A DNA stretch of 64,000 nucleotides from Flaccisagitta enflata (GCA_965153355.1 OZ231127.1:4960001-5024000); one strand, 5' to 3'. Shown: positions 35,576-49,854, numbered from the stretch's first letter. Notes: generated by a model not told the origin, from the letters alone. A program made the numbers and translations.

Positions 35576-36490
35576 CTGAATGAATGATAAGACCCTACTA
35601 TAAGAATTGATCATTGTCACAGTCGAGATGCCTCTTTGTTTCTTCTCGTAATCCATTAATTGACGCCAAAAACCTGAATGAATGATAAGACCCTACTATA
35701 AGAATTAATCATCGTCACAGTCGAGATGCCTCTTTGTTTCTTCTCGTAAACCATTAATTGACGCCAAAAACCTGAATGAATGATAAGACCCTACTATAAG
35801 AATTGATCATTGTCACAGTCGAGATGCCTCTTTGTTTCTTCTCGTAATCCATCAATTGACGCCAAAAACCTCAATGAATGATAAGACCCTACTATAAGAA
35901 TTGATCATCGTCACAGTCGAGATGCCTCTTTGTTTCTTCTCGTAATCCATTAATTGACGCCAAAAACCTGAATGAATGATAAGACCCTACTATAAGAATT
36001 GATCATCGTCACAGTCGAGATGCCTCTCTGTTTTTTCTCGTAATCCATTAATTGACGCCAAAAACCTGAATGAATGATAAGACCCTACTATAAGAATTAA
36101 TCATCATCACAGTCGAGATGCCTCTTTGTTTCTTCTCGTAATCCATTAATTGACGCCAAAAACCTGAATGAATGATAAGACCCTACTATAAGAATTGATC
36201 ATTGTGACAGTCGAGATGCCTCTTTGTTTCTTCTCGTAATCCATCAATTGACGCCAAAAACCTGAATGAATGATAAGACCCTACTATAAGAATTGATCAT
36301 CATCACAGTTGAGATGCCTCTTTGTTTCTTCTCGTAATCCATTAATTGACGCCAAAAACCTGAAGGAATGATAAGACCCTACTATAAGAATTGATCATCG
36401 TCACAGTTGAGATGCCTCTTTGCCTCTTCTCGTAATCCATTAATTGACTCCAAAAACCTGAAGGAATGATAAGACCCTACTATATTGGAC
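35490..36490 (-). repeat. 98-bp tandem array of acceptor plus exon start (10 units)
   Basis: Starting from the real terminal-exon acceptor, the landmark GACGCCAAAAACCTGAA (plus strand) recurs at 35564, 35662, 35760, 35858, 35956, 36054, 36152, 36250, 36348 and 36446 (last variant GACTCC), always 98 bp apart. Each unit is 28 nt of intron end plus 70 nt of exon start. Units differ by scattered substitutions only. Confidence 0.97.
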
Positions 36491-36648
36491 GCTATAACTT
36501 GGTTGCTATGACTAACTTTGGCAATTATTAGAATACGCTTATAATAGATAGAATTTGTTAGTCCCTTGACAATGACATTCACCATTGCGGGGTTGAGCTG
36601 AAATGAATCAACCACTTAAAATCTATCATGTGGTTAACTATAAAAAAG

Positions 36649-36864
36649 AACAAGGCCGGATACACGGCTACCCTAGTCGCGTGCGGGTGGGCAGGAGCCG
36701 TGCTGGAGAAGGTCACTAGGGCATCTGGACAGGAGCCGTATACTCAAAAAGCTCAAAAACGCCGAAAAAGTAAAAAGGGGACCAACCAACCGACTGACCG
36801 ACCAACCAACCGACTGACGGACCAACATAGCGGGGTGTAGCGTCGCGTAGCACGCGACTAAAAA
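36649..36864 (+). mobile_element. family B element
   Basis: AACAAGGCCGGATACACGGC, GGGTGGGCAGGAGCCG (block repeated), CCAACCAACC, GTAGCACGCGACTAAAAA. Lies in the DUSP14-like intron beyond the 98-bp array. Confidence 0.9.
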
Positions 36865-36879
36865 GAAATGAATAAAAAA

Positions 36880-37014
36880 AGTTGGTCAATGAGGTGCGAC
36901 GTGTGGATCGTCGAACAAATGCGTTACCCGACCGAGTGACCAACCGACCAACCGACCAACCGACCAACCAACAGACACAGCCAGTTATAGAGGTGCTTTG
37001 TCGCACCTAAAAAA
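36880..37014 (+). mobile_element. short element with GGTGCGAC/GTCGCACC ends
   Basis: GAGGTGCGACGTGTGGATCG, CCAACCGACC repeats, AGAGGTGCTTTGTCGCACCT then poly-A. Similar plan to family B but different end sequence; may be a distinct subfamily. Confidence 0.6.
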
Positions 37015-37284
37015 AAACAGACAACTAACATGGGTAAAATTTTTTGGTAAAGAAAGGTTATAGATCCTCATGTTTGAAGGGTTTTTGGATATTTTAAAGA
37101 CGATATTGAAGTCGATATTGAAGGGGGAAAACGTCTTCGTATAAGTTCAATGAGACTGCCAATCTTTACGACCTATCAACCTGGAAGTAACACAAAGAAA
37201 AGTGCTGAAAAATTCGAACTATTTTAGCCATTTAACTATTTAACTATGAAAAAGTTAAGCCATCTATGAGCTAGCCGGTCCCAC

Positions 37285-37511
37285 CTAAATTGGGTCTTAT
37301 GATCGGTCGACGCGTCTTGACGTGTAGATACGCTTGACGTAGCGTCATTCCTTTGTGCTTGACCAAGTAGGCGATGGTTAAAGATGCGGACCGACTGACT
37401 CCCGCGACGCAGTGAAGCAAAGTCCGTCCACCGCGATCTTGAACTTCCTTGATTTTGTCAGCAACAGGGTCGAAGTAGTAGTTGAGGCGAGTGCGAGGGT
37501 CGTCCTCAAGC
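37285..37511 (-). CDS. DUSP14: DUSP14-like catalytic exon
   Basis: 227 nt, phase 2 in and phase 1 out. It encodes LEDDPRTRLNYYFDPVADKI, KEVQDRGGRTLLHCVAGVSR, then SASLTIAYLVKHKGMTLRQA and RRPIIRPNLG. HCxxGxSRS is complete, and Asp101/102 sits where the general acid loop is expected. Acceptor AAAAAAAG, donor TTAG/GTGGGA. Confidence 0.93.
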
Positions 37512-37563
37512 CTTTTTTTGAAGGGAGATAGGACAAGGGGAAAAAGGATGCTTGGAGAAGATA

Positions 37564-37565
<2 letters not shown>

Positions 37566-37623
<58 letters not shown>

Positions 37624-37807
37624 TAAAATAAAAACTAACAACAACAACGCACAACGACAACAACCACAACAATAAATAACAACAATAACAACAACAACAA
37701 CAACAAATAATAAACAACAACAACAATAACAACAATAACAACAACAACAACAACAACAACAAACAACAACAACAATAACAACAACAACAAAAAACAACAA
37801 CAACAAC

Positions 37808-37859
<52 letters not shown>

Positions 37860-37965
37860 CCAAAATAAGGACAACAATAAGGACAACAACACAACAACGA
37901 CAACAACGACAACGATAACGACAATAACAGCAACAAAAACAAAAACGGAAACAAAAAAAAGCAAC
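37566..37965. repeat. (CT)n and (CAA)n-like intron
   Basis: Nearly the whole DUSP14-like intron between 37511 and 37980 is (CT)n plus imperfect CAA/ATAACA. Confidence 0.95.
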
Positions 37966-37979
37966 AACAACGCACTAAC

Positions 37980-38128
37980 CTGAGATGAATGCTTTCGACC
38001 TTGGGCATATGTAAGGTGGGGATTTGGATGGTAACGTTGATGATGCAAGTAATTCCATGAGTCAAGACTTTGTCTACAGTCACAGCCGCGGCAGAGGACA
38101 AGAATAACGCCTCCGTAATCTGGGCGAT
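37980..38128 (-). CDS. DUSP14: DUSP14-like exon, N-terminal part of phosphatase domain
   Basis: 149 nt, phase 0 in and phase 2 out. It encodes IAQITEALFLSSAAAVTVDK and VLTHGITCIINVTIQ...VESIHLR, the opening strands of the DUSP fold. Acceptor TCCAACAG, donor CAG/GTTAGT. The following intron is almost wholly (TTG)n-like and (CT)n repeat. Confidence 0.92.
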
Positions 38129-38202
38129 CTGTTGGACATAAAATGGCAAAAAAATGGATGGTTACAGGTAATTTAAATGAAAATTGTGTGAAAATAATGT
38201 AC

Positions 38203-38801
38203 ACTCTCCTCTCAGCGAGAATCCATGTGAAAAGTCATAGAACAGTAGGTTTTTTTGTAGTTTGTCATAGTTTGAGGGTTACTTTTACTAAAACTAACAG
38301 CTATTAAATCTTGTCAAGGGCGTTTTTTGAGAAATATGAAAAAAAAGATAAATTTTAAACTCATTTTAAATGAAAAGATTTTCAACTCATCAAGACCTCT
38401 TTTTTGATGGTATTTCCTTTCATTTGACGGGTCGCACTATATCTTTTTATGAAGAAATAAAAATTTCAATTTTTAAGCCACCATTATAATTTTGCGACGG
38501 TGGCTAAAAAATTGAAAATCGTAATTCTTGAAGAAAGCATGTAGTGCGACATATCAAATGAAAGGAAATGTTATCAGGATCAGGAATTTGCTAAAAAAAA
38601 AAGAGGTTTTGATAAGTTAAAAGAATCTATGTTTAAAATAGGGTTAAAAATTGTCTGTTTTTCAAATTTCTCAAAAAGCGCCCTTGACAAGATTTCATGA
38701 GTGATAGCTTTAGTTTGATCAACCCTAAAACTAAGAGAAACTGAAATAAAACCCACTGTACTATGAGTTTTGACCTGAACTCTCGTTGAGAGGAGAGTGT
38801 G
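38203..38801. mobile_element. fold-back element in DUSP14-like intron
   Basis: ACTCTCCTCTCAGCGAGAAT on the left and the complement of ACTCTCCTCTCAACGAGAGT on the right. Inner blocks pair too: CAAGGGCGTTTTTTGAGAAA with its partner near 38680, and TTTCCTTTCATTTGA with its partner near 38555. Arms of about 290 bp with moderate divergence. Confidence 0.85.
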
Positions 38802-39093
38802 TATTAATAAAACCAATATTTTCAAGGAAAGGTATCTTTTCTGCGAAGGGAGGAGGGCGGGGGTAGTGTTCATGAAAACCAAATCACAAAAAAAAATTGT
38901 AACAGACAAAAAGACCGACGGCAATTAGAAACTGACTGGAGAGTGGCTGACAAGTAAAAGAATGCACTTGATTAGAGAGTAATTTTACACCAGGATGTTT
39001 ATTGTTCCTCTGTCCCTTTCACGGGTTTCTTTATGTCGATTTCAATACTGGACCACATCATATTTTGATTAATAATCAATTATCAATAATAAC

Positions 39094-39237
39094 CTGATTA
39101 AAGTAGGAGAGTTCTGATGGAGTATATCTTGGTCCATTTGCATGAACGCCTCCGGCAATCAAAAGTCCATTTGATGAGGAACGGTGGTCGCCAGATCCAT
39201 GTCCACCAGGACTCAAGTGCCATTTAGGACCAGGCAT
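39094..39237 (-). CDS. DUSP14: DUSP14-like exon with probable start codon
   Basis: 144 nt, phase 0 out. ATG lies immediately after the acceptor [28 protein letters not shown] then [10 protein letters not shown]... ending SYFNQ. A (CT)n tract of about 180 bp forms the upstream polypyrimidine tract. The start is inferred; an upstream 5' UTR exon is expected and was not found. Coding could in principle extend further upstream. Donor CAG/GTTATT is weak. Confidence 0.75.
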
Positions 39238-39242
39238 CTGGA

Positions 39243-39432
<190 letters not shown>

Positions 39433-39863
39433 ATTTGATTTGATTTGTAATGTCTATAAAGCGATCACACTTTTTGTACACAATGTTGGTACAGGGACAT
39501 GGTATTCACCATATTTTTTCAACTATTCTACTTCTAATTTCTATTTATGATAGTTACAAATAAATAGACTAAATAGACAAAGCAAAAATTGCAATGATAA
39601 TCTTCAAATTATAAGAGGGGGAGAGAGAAAGAGAAAGAAGGAGAGAGGTCAGACAGTCACGCAGACTAGTTTACGTTGTCATAGGTGAGTTAGCAGTAGT
39701 AGTAGCCCCAAGCTATATTAATAGACCAAGGGGTTGTAGTATGTCTGACAGCTCTCCAACAGCCTCGGCCCAATGTAAGCTATATGAATAGACCAAACAA
39801 GGGACAGAGGCTGGCTAAGAATGGAAATAGCAGGAGGCTTGATGTCAGTGTTCCATGTTTCCT

Positions 39864-39867
<4 letters not shown>

Positions 39868-39951
<84 letters not shown>
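39868..39951. repeat. (GA)n
   Basis: Close to the presumed 3' end of the LINE. Confidence 0.97.
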
Positions 39952-39953
<2 letters not shown>

Positions 39954-40082
39954 AAATTAAGAGATGGACAAACAGACGGAGGCTGGGTTAGAAAAGTATT
40001 CCAAATCCCAATACTCCAATCTTCAAATCTTCAAGACCCACGACGCGTCATACGGTTGCGCAGTTGCCCGAATGTCCCTTCA

Positions 40083-41390
40083 CTACCCTTCCCTCATATT
40101 GTTCTTACCATTTTGCAAATCCCATACTGCTAATATTGTTTTGATAACAGGAATCACAATATCCATATCATCCGAATGTATATCATCAAAGTCAACTTTA
40201 TCCATATTATCATAACAATTAACATTACGGTACTTGGGGTAGTAATTAATTCTATGGGACTCATTGTCATCAACACCACATTCATTACACAGCTTAACCC
40301 CAGAACCACAGGAGTACATTGTAGCATGCCATACCTTCCCATTATCAGTGCACGTGTCATCAAACATGATAAGCTACATAAAAGTGTAGATGGGTTGCGC
40401 TTATATTCTTCGCATTCCAGTTTTCTGGTTATTGTTCTTGTCTTTGTTTTTTCCTTAAGCACCCCCCGTTGTTTATTTTGACAGTCTTCCATGAGGAGGG
40501 ACTTGTTTCTTTTTTCCGCTGCCTGGTTTACTTCTTTTATCCATGTTGGTTTTGGTCGTTCTTTAATTTTGTCAAAGTCGCTTTCAAGACCCCATTCGTC
40601 AAGAGTTTTCATGATCTGTTTCCCCCATCCAACATCATTTGTTACTAAGACATTTAGCGCTTCTTTGGCCCAGTGACCATCTTCTTTATGAAGCAAGTCA
40701 TATAAATAAACAAGTTGCTTTATCTGGATACGCACCACAGCATACAAGGTACCAGTCATAAATCGCACAGCAGGAGTTGGTGTTGTCAAAGGAAGGCCAA
40801 ACATCTTTTTCCAAGCCCAAAGTTCTATTCTGTCAATCTGCTTTGCCTCAATCACTGACAGTACCCATGTCTCCGAGGCATACAGGAGACTAGGTATAGT
40901 TACAGATTCATGCAGTTTTAGCAGTACTTTAGTTGCGATAGCGCTCATTATTTGGCTTTTAGCACATGTTAGTATGTTTACGCCTTTTGCTTTGACTTTC
41001 CCTTCTTTTTCTTTAATATTACCAGTGCTCTTACCATCTCTTGAAATAATTTCCCCCAGATATTTGTATTCCTTGCAGACATCTATTTGTTTATCCCCCA
41101 AATCCCATTGTGTCTTCATTTCTTTGTGTGTGCCTATTTCCATAACTTTACATTTATTTTCACCCCATTCCAGTTGATGCTTGATTGCAAACTCATTTAT
41201 CACTTCAAGAGTCATTCTTTGTTGCATATAGCCAATTGCAAGACTTGCAACATCATCCACAAATGCAATACCAGCCACTTTTGTATTCCCATGTTGCACT
41301 CCTAGGCTTGGATCAGAATGCATCTCCTCCGGGAGGGTATCCATCATTTTAGAGAACATAGGGACCATAAGTTTGGCCCCTTGTTTGCCC
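40083..41390 (-). pseudogene. LINE ORF, second half of reverse transcriptase and C-terminus
   Basis: Resumes at GGKQGAKLMVPMFSKMMDTL, the (G)xxQG motif following the primer-grip side, then GIAFVDDVASLA with the catalytic Asp pair, a thumb region (YKYLGEIISRDG) and a C-terminal region with W/Y-rich helices. The frame shifts near 40380, after which CNECGVDDNESHRINYYPKY appears in another frame, ending at a stop at 40083. Confidence 0.88.
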
Positions 41391-41978
41391 CCTTTTTGGG
41401 CAGCGGCCCCGAAGGGGCCGATGACCTATGCTTTCTCACATAGGGAAAATTTCTCCTTCTCCTTCTCCTTCTCCTTCTTCTCTGTCCCCCCCCCCTCGAG
41501 GCCCAAATCTTAGTCTCGAGGCCCAAATCCTAGTCTCGAGGCCCAAATCCTAGCCTCGAGGCTCAAATCCTACCTTTGAAGCTTGAATCCCAGCCTTGAG
41601 GCTCAAATCTCAGCTTCAGGGCTCAAATTCCAGCCTGAAGGCTCAAACCAAAGCCTCAAAGCTCAAATCCAGACTCGAGGCTCAAATCCCAGCCCCAAGG
41701 CTCAAATCATAGTCTCGAGCCCCGAATCCTAGCCTCAAAGCTCAAATTCCAGCCTCCAAGCTAAAATCCCAGCCTCCAAGCTCAAATCCCAAGCTCAGGG
41801 CCCAAATCTCAGCCTTAAGGCCCCAAATATAGCCTCCAGGCTCTAATTCAAGCCTTGAGGTTCAAATAAAAACAGCATAGGTCATCGGCCCCTTCGGGGC
41901 CGCTGCCCCTCTAACCACTTAACACCCACAATAGGGGCAACGGGTACCGCTGACCATCTGACGCTTTTGCGACTATTC
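41391..41978 (+). mobile_element. family A element inserted in the LINE
   Basis: Starts CTTTTTGGGCAGCGGCCCCG and ends ...CGACTATTC. Inverted arms CAGCGGCCCCGAAGGGGCCG and ATGACCTATGC flank a minisatellite of CTCGAGGCCCAAATCCTAG-type units, with (TTCTCC)n near the left arm. The right arm is followed by an unpaired tail of about 75 bp. It splits DEIKRE from GGKQG in the LINE. Confidence 0.93.
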
Positions 41979-43982
41979 TCGTTTGATCTCATCTGACAGT
42001 CCGGCTTTTGTCTTAACTCTTGCTGTAAGATTCTCATTTAGGGATTTAGTGAGTGCCCATATTTTGCCATCGAATCCTCTTTCATTGATGATCAAAAGCA
42101 TGTCTTGCATGCTGGCCCTATCATAAGCCTTTTTGATATCGAAGAAGGTAACAAACAATTTTTGCCCTTTCTTAAGAGCCATCGTAATTGTACTCTTAAG
42201 AACGAATATATGGTCAATGGTACTCCCTCCCTTTTTTCCACCTGCTTGGGCTTGGCTGAATTTAATGATACTCAAAAGCCTGTTATTTATGATATGTTTG
42301 GCTATTGTTCCTATTGCACTTGAAACTGTCACTCCTCTTTGGTTGTCCATCCGTTCTCTATCCCCTTTACCCTTATAGATATTAGTAATTATTCCCTGGT
42401 TCCATTGTCTTGGTGGTATCCCCTCTTCCCAAAAGACCTTCATTATTATTTCAATAATGACAATCATAGGTTCGCCCCCCTTCTTTAATATCTCATTGGG
42501 CCAGTCTGTTGTAGCCTTTTTGTTTTTCTTCAGTTTAATCGCCTCCTCAATTTCCTTTTTACTTGGAGGTAAATCTAATGGTCGAGTTTCAGTTTCTTCG
42601 GTACTTAGTGTTTTCATCTTTTCCTTTACTTCATCATGGTATTCATGATGGGGGAGGGGTAAATTTGCATATAATCTCTGATAATGTCTTTCAGATATGT
42701 GTTTGTTTTCTTCAGGATCAAAGACTCTCTTTCCTTCTTTATTTTTCATGACACACCATTCACCAGTTTGATCTTTCATCATCGATTTTCGAACACCCCA
42801 AGATCCATTTGAGCCTGCTTTCACCATTTCTTGGAATTTTCTTTCGATTTGCTCTTTTTCTTCCAGTTCGCTCCTTGCTCTGATTTCATTTTGTTTCTTA
42901 ATGTATTTTTCTCGAAATTGCGGCTTTATAGCAGGGTCTTGCTCCATTTCATATTTAGCTTTTAATTCTTTCCTTTCTTTTCTAAGCTTCACCATCTCTT
43001 TCGACGGCTTGGGTTTGAATCCTGTTTTAATTGTTTTCTTTCCGATTGACTGGATCCCAGCTGAGTAAATAAGTTTTTCAACCTGGGTGTATCTATCAGA
43101 GATGTCTTTACGTTTATCATTCATTATTGCCTCTTCGTTTCCTCTATAGTTAGCAAGGATGTGTCTAGAGAGCATCCATTTCTCTGGTGGTGCATTAATG
43201 TTCCATTTAGTCCTTTTACCTCTTCTATCGCCTGACATCTCTTCTATTTCAATACCGACAATTATAGTGTTGTGGTCAGTCTGCTTTTTTCCACTGAATC
43301 TATAATCCCCACTTTCATCAATAAGGATAGATTTCACCCAATTTGATGCGCCATAACTTGCGGTGATAAAATCTATTGCAGATCTTTCTTCTTCTTTACT
43401 TCTATGCTGCCTTGTAATGGCACCTTGGCATTTTTCCGTACCATTCATGATAGAGATCTGTGTTTCTTCAAACACTTTTAGAATCATACTTCCATTCCTT
43501 GACACATTTTCACCCAGCAAGCCAACTTTTGCATTACCGTCCATACACAAAATGATTTCGCCTTCCCTTTTCAAATCCATGATTTCTTCTCTTAAGTTGT
43601 CCATTTCTTCTACAATTCTTGCATAACTTACACTTTCCTGCATACCATAATACACGCCAATGTACAAATGTGGTTGATTTTTTTGAGCGACACTCACCCA
43701 GAGGATTTCAATATCTCTTGTCGACTCATGTGGAGCAACAATATGTTTATGGTCGTTTTTAACAAGAATGCCCAAGCCTCCACCTGGGCCACTGCATCTT
43801 GGTTTTCCAAAATAACAATAACCGTCAATTTTAAAACCGTTGCTATCGCTCATGAGTGTCTCGCAAAAAAGGACAAAGTCAGGTTCACATTCATCTAAGA
43901 CATTTTTAATACTCGCTTTCTTTCCATTGATTCCTTGAACATTACAGTACATAATCTTCCATTCATTTTTATTGGCAACCAT
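41979..43982 (-). pseudogene. LINE ORF, endonuclease and first half of reverse transcriptase
   Basis: About 667 codons without a stop. Endonuclease in residues about 1-235, a charged linker about 240-440, and RT fingers and palm from about 470, including YKGKGD, QAQAGGKKGGSTIDHIF and FDIKKAYDRAS. It ends at DEIKRE, where the inserted element begins. Insertion destroys the protein, but few other lesions are visible, so this copy was intact when hit. Confidence 0.92.
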
Positions 43983-44023
43983 TGCGCGTTTTCGTGGTCT
44001 TACCCTTTTTCTTTTGGTACTAC

Positions 44024-44593
<570 letters not shown>

Positions 44594-44832
44594 GAAAAAG
44601 AGAGATAAAAAAAGAGGCAGCTACATGCGGACTGACAAATGGAAGAACAGAAAAAAAAACAGAGAAATCGATGCTTTGATAAACATAGATGACAAAACGG
44701 TTTTTTTTTCTGTCCAACAAACTTTGTAAAATGTATTCAATACATACCTGCAATATTTGAATTCCCAAAGCTTTTACTTGAAATAAACGAGAATTGAGAA
44801 AGTTGTGTGCTGATAATTTGATGGGAGTGGAT

Positions 44833-46749
<1,917 letters not shown>

Positions 46750-46751
46750 TA

Positions 46752-47506
46752 CAGTATGTTTTTTCTGAACTGATACGAAAGAAAATCTCATTACTCTGCA
46801 ATGAAACAAGATATTCAAAATCCAAAAAAAGCGCTAAATAGAGCTTGGTCTGCAGATTTTTGGTCATGAATTGAATAATGCATAACTTTCAGAAAATAGG
46901 CCCCCATTCTATGTAAATCAAAACTTCCATTTCTCAGATGGCATGAATTCTTAAAAAGCATCTCTTAAGTATATCATTTCGAATTCATGCTGGCTCTCTA
47001 TAGATCAAGCCAAAACTCTAGAAATGGTCTTACATAAAGGAAAACTTATCATAGATGCATATTCTGCCTCTATATTGTGAAGAAATTACCAATTTTAAGT
47101 TCAGGATCACAAATTAGGCATTTCTTTGTAAAAAGATGCAAAAAACCACATTTTTTGAAGTGAAATGTTGATGATAATTGAACAACACATATTTCCCACT
47201 CAAATTGGAGAAGTAAGTCAGTTTAAATTATATACTACGGCATCTTGAATCAAAATCTCGATCATAAGCACCAAGCGGTAGTGATTTGATGAGAATTTTG
47301 CTTATAAATTAGATATTTTTCCTAAAAAACACTGACTTAACTTGTTATGATATGGTGGAAACACTTTTCTTTGACAAGCCACATAGAAAGAACATGAAAA
47401 ATCTGCAGACCAAGCTCTATTTAGCGTTTTTTTCGGATTTTGAATATCTTGTTCCATTGCAGAGTAATGAGATTTTCTTTCGTATCAGTTCAGAAAAAAC
47501 ATACTG
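46752..47506. mobile_element. long-TIR element, mariner-like ends, non-autonomous
   Basis: Arms of about 110 bp at 46752-46866 and 47399-47506: CAGTATGTTTTTTCTGAACT and its complement, with CTCATTACTCTGCAATG inside. TA on both sides. No transposase frame seen. Confidence 0.85.
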
Positions 47507-47740
47507 TAGAACGTTCTGTCCAAATTTGGATGAGCTACGTAGCTATAAGGAAATTAATCAATTGACGAGTAAGGCTGCTATCTATTCTTTCTTCATTTTA
47601 GAAAAATCATACTGACCCAGTGTACAACGGTTGGGCGCACCACGCTTCTACAAGAGGATCTGTTCATCTGTTTGACTGTTGGTCAGTCGATAACATTCGA
47701 GTGAAGAGACATAGCGTAAATTGTATGGCTTGTGTATCTG

Positions 47741-47918
47741 GTCTTGTCGCGTGCGCATGCAACTCTATAGCATGCCATATTGGTTGGACGGTCGGTTCAT
47801 TGGTCGGTTATTCTGAAACACTTTGCATTTTCTGCCGTCAAAATACTTGATGAATCTTTTTTATCAATGCTCCTGCCCACCCGCACGCGACTTGGGTGGA
47901 CATGTATCCGGCCTTGTT
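47741..47918 (-). mobile_element. family B element
   Basis: TCGCGTGCGCATGCAACTCT to ATGTATCCGGCCTTG, reverse orientation. Confidence 0.88.
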
Positions 47919-48092
47919 TTTTAAGATTAGTGTTGGACTACAATTGTGTACACTTAAATACAAGTGACACCAATCAGTACCAAACTCAATATTGCTGTAC
48001 GGCAAGGGACTTCAACGACTTCACTTAAATTTCCTGCTTTCAGAATAAAAAAAAAAGTCGGGCATGAAAATTATTTGTGATAAAAAACAGGA

Positions 48093-48094
<2 letters not shown>

Positions 48095-48186
<92 letters not shown>
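48095..48186. repeat. (GA)n
   Basis: Pure array. Confidence 0.97.
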
Positions 48187-48188
<2 letters not shown>

Positions 48189-48624
48189 ACATGACTGATA
48201 TCTATTGATGATTAGTGAGCCTTGCCCCCCACCTGCCCTACACTTTTCTTGAAAATTGATGTTTTAGCACAATGCACAAAACTGTATAAACCAACTGAGG
48301 TATGATCCATTTGAGGAAAACGTACCTATCTTGTTGAAAATATTTTTTTCTTTGTGTCTTATATTGTTTTAGATATCATAGGAAGCATTGCAAATCAGAT
48401 ATAGGGTTGTCATGCCTATGAAATTTGATCCGAGTATAACAACTAGTCAGTAGTCATACTGCATCGTCTTCGGATTGAAGTGCGTTATTGTAAACCTTTA
48501 TAACTCCTGAACTACTGGAGCAAAAGTCTTCAAATTTTCAGTGTATGTTGGTAATGAGTGATAGTTTTGTTGTGCAAAACCTTGCTATCAGGGACTTGAT
48601 TGGTTGAAGTCAGCAGACCATTTA

Positions 48625-49050
48625 AAGAATTGCCATATTGAGGGCCAAATCAATTTTTTTGCAAAGTGTTCTACAACAAGCTTTCTTTATTTGCTTTTCA
48701 TTTTCAAATCAATTGAGCTAACACTCAGGGATTTGTCTCGAATCAAAGAAAATTGATTGTAGACTTTAGTTCTGCTCGAGAATTTCATGATTTTTAGCAT
48801 TCAAGTAAAACTAAGTTGATTTTTTCATGATTGATGTTCCAAATTGAGAGAATGGCTGACTCCAATCCACCAAGATTTTGTTAAGAGTCCCAATTTTTCC
48901 AGTTTGGCATCAAAACACAATCTATGAATGAAAAATCTATCATTTTACACCAACCCCAAGTTGCTAGCTCAATTTGTTTGAAGATTTCAAGCAAATAAAG
49001 CCAGTTTCTTACAAGACTTATTGCAAAAAATAGCCGTCCTTTCAATTTTT
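48625..49050. repeat. diverged inverted repeat
   Basis: TTTATTTGCTTTTCATTTTC and AATTGAGCTAACAC near 48690 pair loosely with GCTAGCTCAATTTGTTTGAA and AAGCAAATAAAGCCAG near 48965. Probably an old fold-back element. Confidence 0.6.
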
Positions 49051-49108
49051 TGTTGACTTCAATCAATCAAGTTACACCTATAATCATTTAATATGATTTT
49101 CATACAAA

Positions 49109-49140
49109 ACCACCACCACCACCACCACCACCACCACCAC

Positions 49141-49177
<37 letters not shown>

Positions 49178-49219
49178 GCCACCGCCACCACCACCCCCGC
49201 CACCACCACCACCACCAAT
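49109..49219. repeat. (CCA)n/(CCG)n
   Basis: Trinucleotide array. The minus strand reads Val/Ala runs after a short MATLKINVMSIL start. Confidence 0.97.
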
Positions 49220-49637
49220 CTAGTAAGGTTTCCTAAGGTGCCTACCATCACAATGATTGCTAAGATGCTCATCACGTTGATTTTGAGAGTCGCCATTTTC
49301 TTTTTCTAATCCTGGATTTTATTTTCAATTTGTGAGATTCCTTTGTAATTCCTTTGCGTTGATATTGGAGAAAATAGTTACCAATCGTTTGATGTCGCGC
49401 GAAAGGGATTGAAAGTTATGACATATACTAAATTGGAGAGGAAGACAATGTTATTTGAAATATTTTGATACTATACTAGGGGTGGGGGTAATGCACCTTA
49501 GTCAACGGATCAAGTTGCAGGTGAAGAATACATGCTAATATGATGAGAATAGATGGTATACCAAGTTTCAGGGCCTTCGGAACAGTTTCAGCCTAGCCCT
49601 CCACCCCCCCCTGCCCCGAGAGCATGAAAACCCAGAA

Positions 49638-49854
49638 TAGTCGCAAAAGCGTTAGGTGGTCATTGGTACCGGTGCCCTGCCCAAGTAGGTTGTGGTTAAA
49701 GTTGATGGGGGAGAAGGGCAGTGGCCCCGAAGGGGTCGATGACCTATGCTTTCACACATATGGGGAATTTTCTCCCCCTCCTCCTCTTCCTCCTCCTTCG
49801 CCTCCTCCATCCCCCCCTCAAATCCCAGTCTTGAGGCCCAAATTCCAGTCTCTG
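49638..49854 (-). mobile_element. family A element, truncated copy with empty-site reference
   Basis: Tail TAGTCGCAAAAGCG, arm AGTGGCCCCGAAGGGGTCGA, TATGCTTTCACACAT, (CTCCTC)n and about two units, then stops. The inverted copy of the flanks at 53130-53180 lacks it (CCCAGAA joined through about 15 nt to TATTTTAAGC). Confidence 0.85.

Larger units (their letters stand above)
34746..39237 (-). other. DUSP14: dual-specificity phosphatase 14-like gene, gene span
   Basis: Four minus-strand exons (39094-39237, 37980-38128, 37285-37511, 34746-35575) sum to 1350 nt: 449 codons plus stop, with every junction in phase. The product is a small atypical dual-specificity protein phosphatase, removing phosphate from Tyr and Ser/Thr of kinases such as MAPKs (family knowledge). 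It keeps QITEALFLS, the P-loop HCVAGVSRSAS with Cys132, RRPIIRPN and GFWRQLMDYE. From what I recall of vertebrate DUSP14, the segment after GFWRQL also matches (STV..., IPDVY). Unlike the roughly 200-residue vertebrate protein it has an N-terminal extension and about 240 extra C-terminal residues of low complexity. Confidence 0.9.
40083..43982 (-). mobile_element. non-LTR retrotransposon (LINE), interrupted
   Basis: One long protein frame runs from MVANKNEWKIMYCNVQGING at 43982 to 41973, then, after an inserted family A element (41391-41978), from about 41390 to 40380. A single frame change near 40380 leads to the C-terminus ending at 40083. APE-type endonuclease: NVQG, CET, CMDGNAKVG, SAIDFI, TDHNTI. 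Reverse transcriptase: GIITNIYKGKGD, FFDIKKAYD and FVDD. A cysteine motif (CNECGVDDNE) lies near the end. The 5' part abuts (TTG)n. No target duplications identified. Clade not assigned. Confidence 0.92.

Noticed and set aside
42105-43898. Several plus-strand frames inside the LINE
   Set aside because: Shadows of the minus-strand endonuclease and reverse transcriptase frame.
49084-49296. Possible signal-peptide exon (MATLKINVMSILAIIVMVG)
   Set aside because: The frame runs into a CCA/CCG array, there are no convincing downstream exons, and a chance hydrophobic start is likely.
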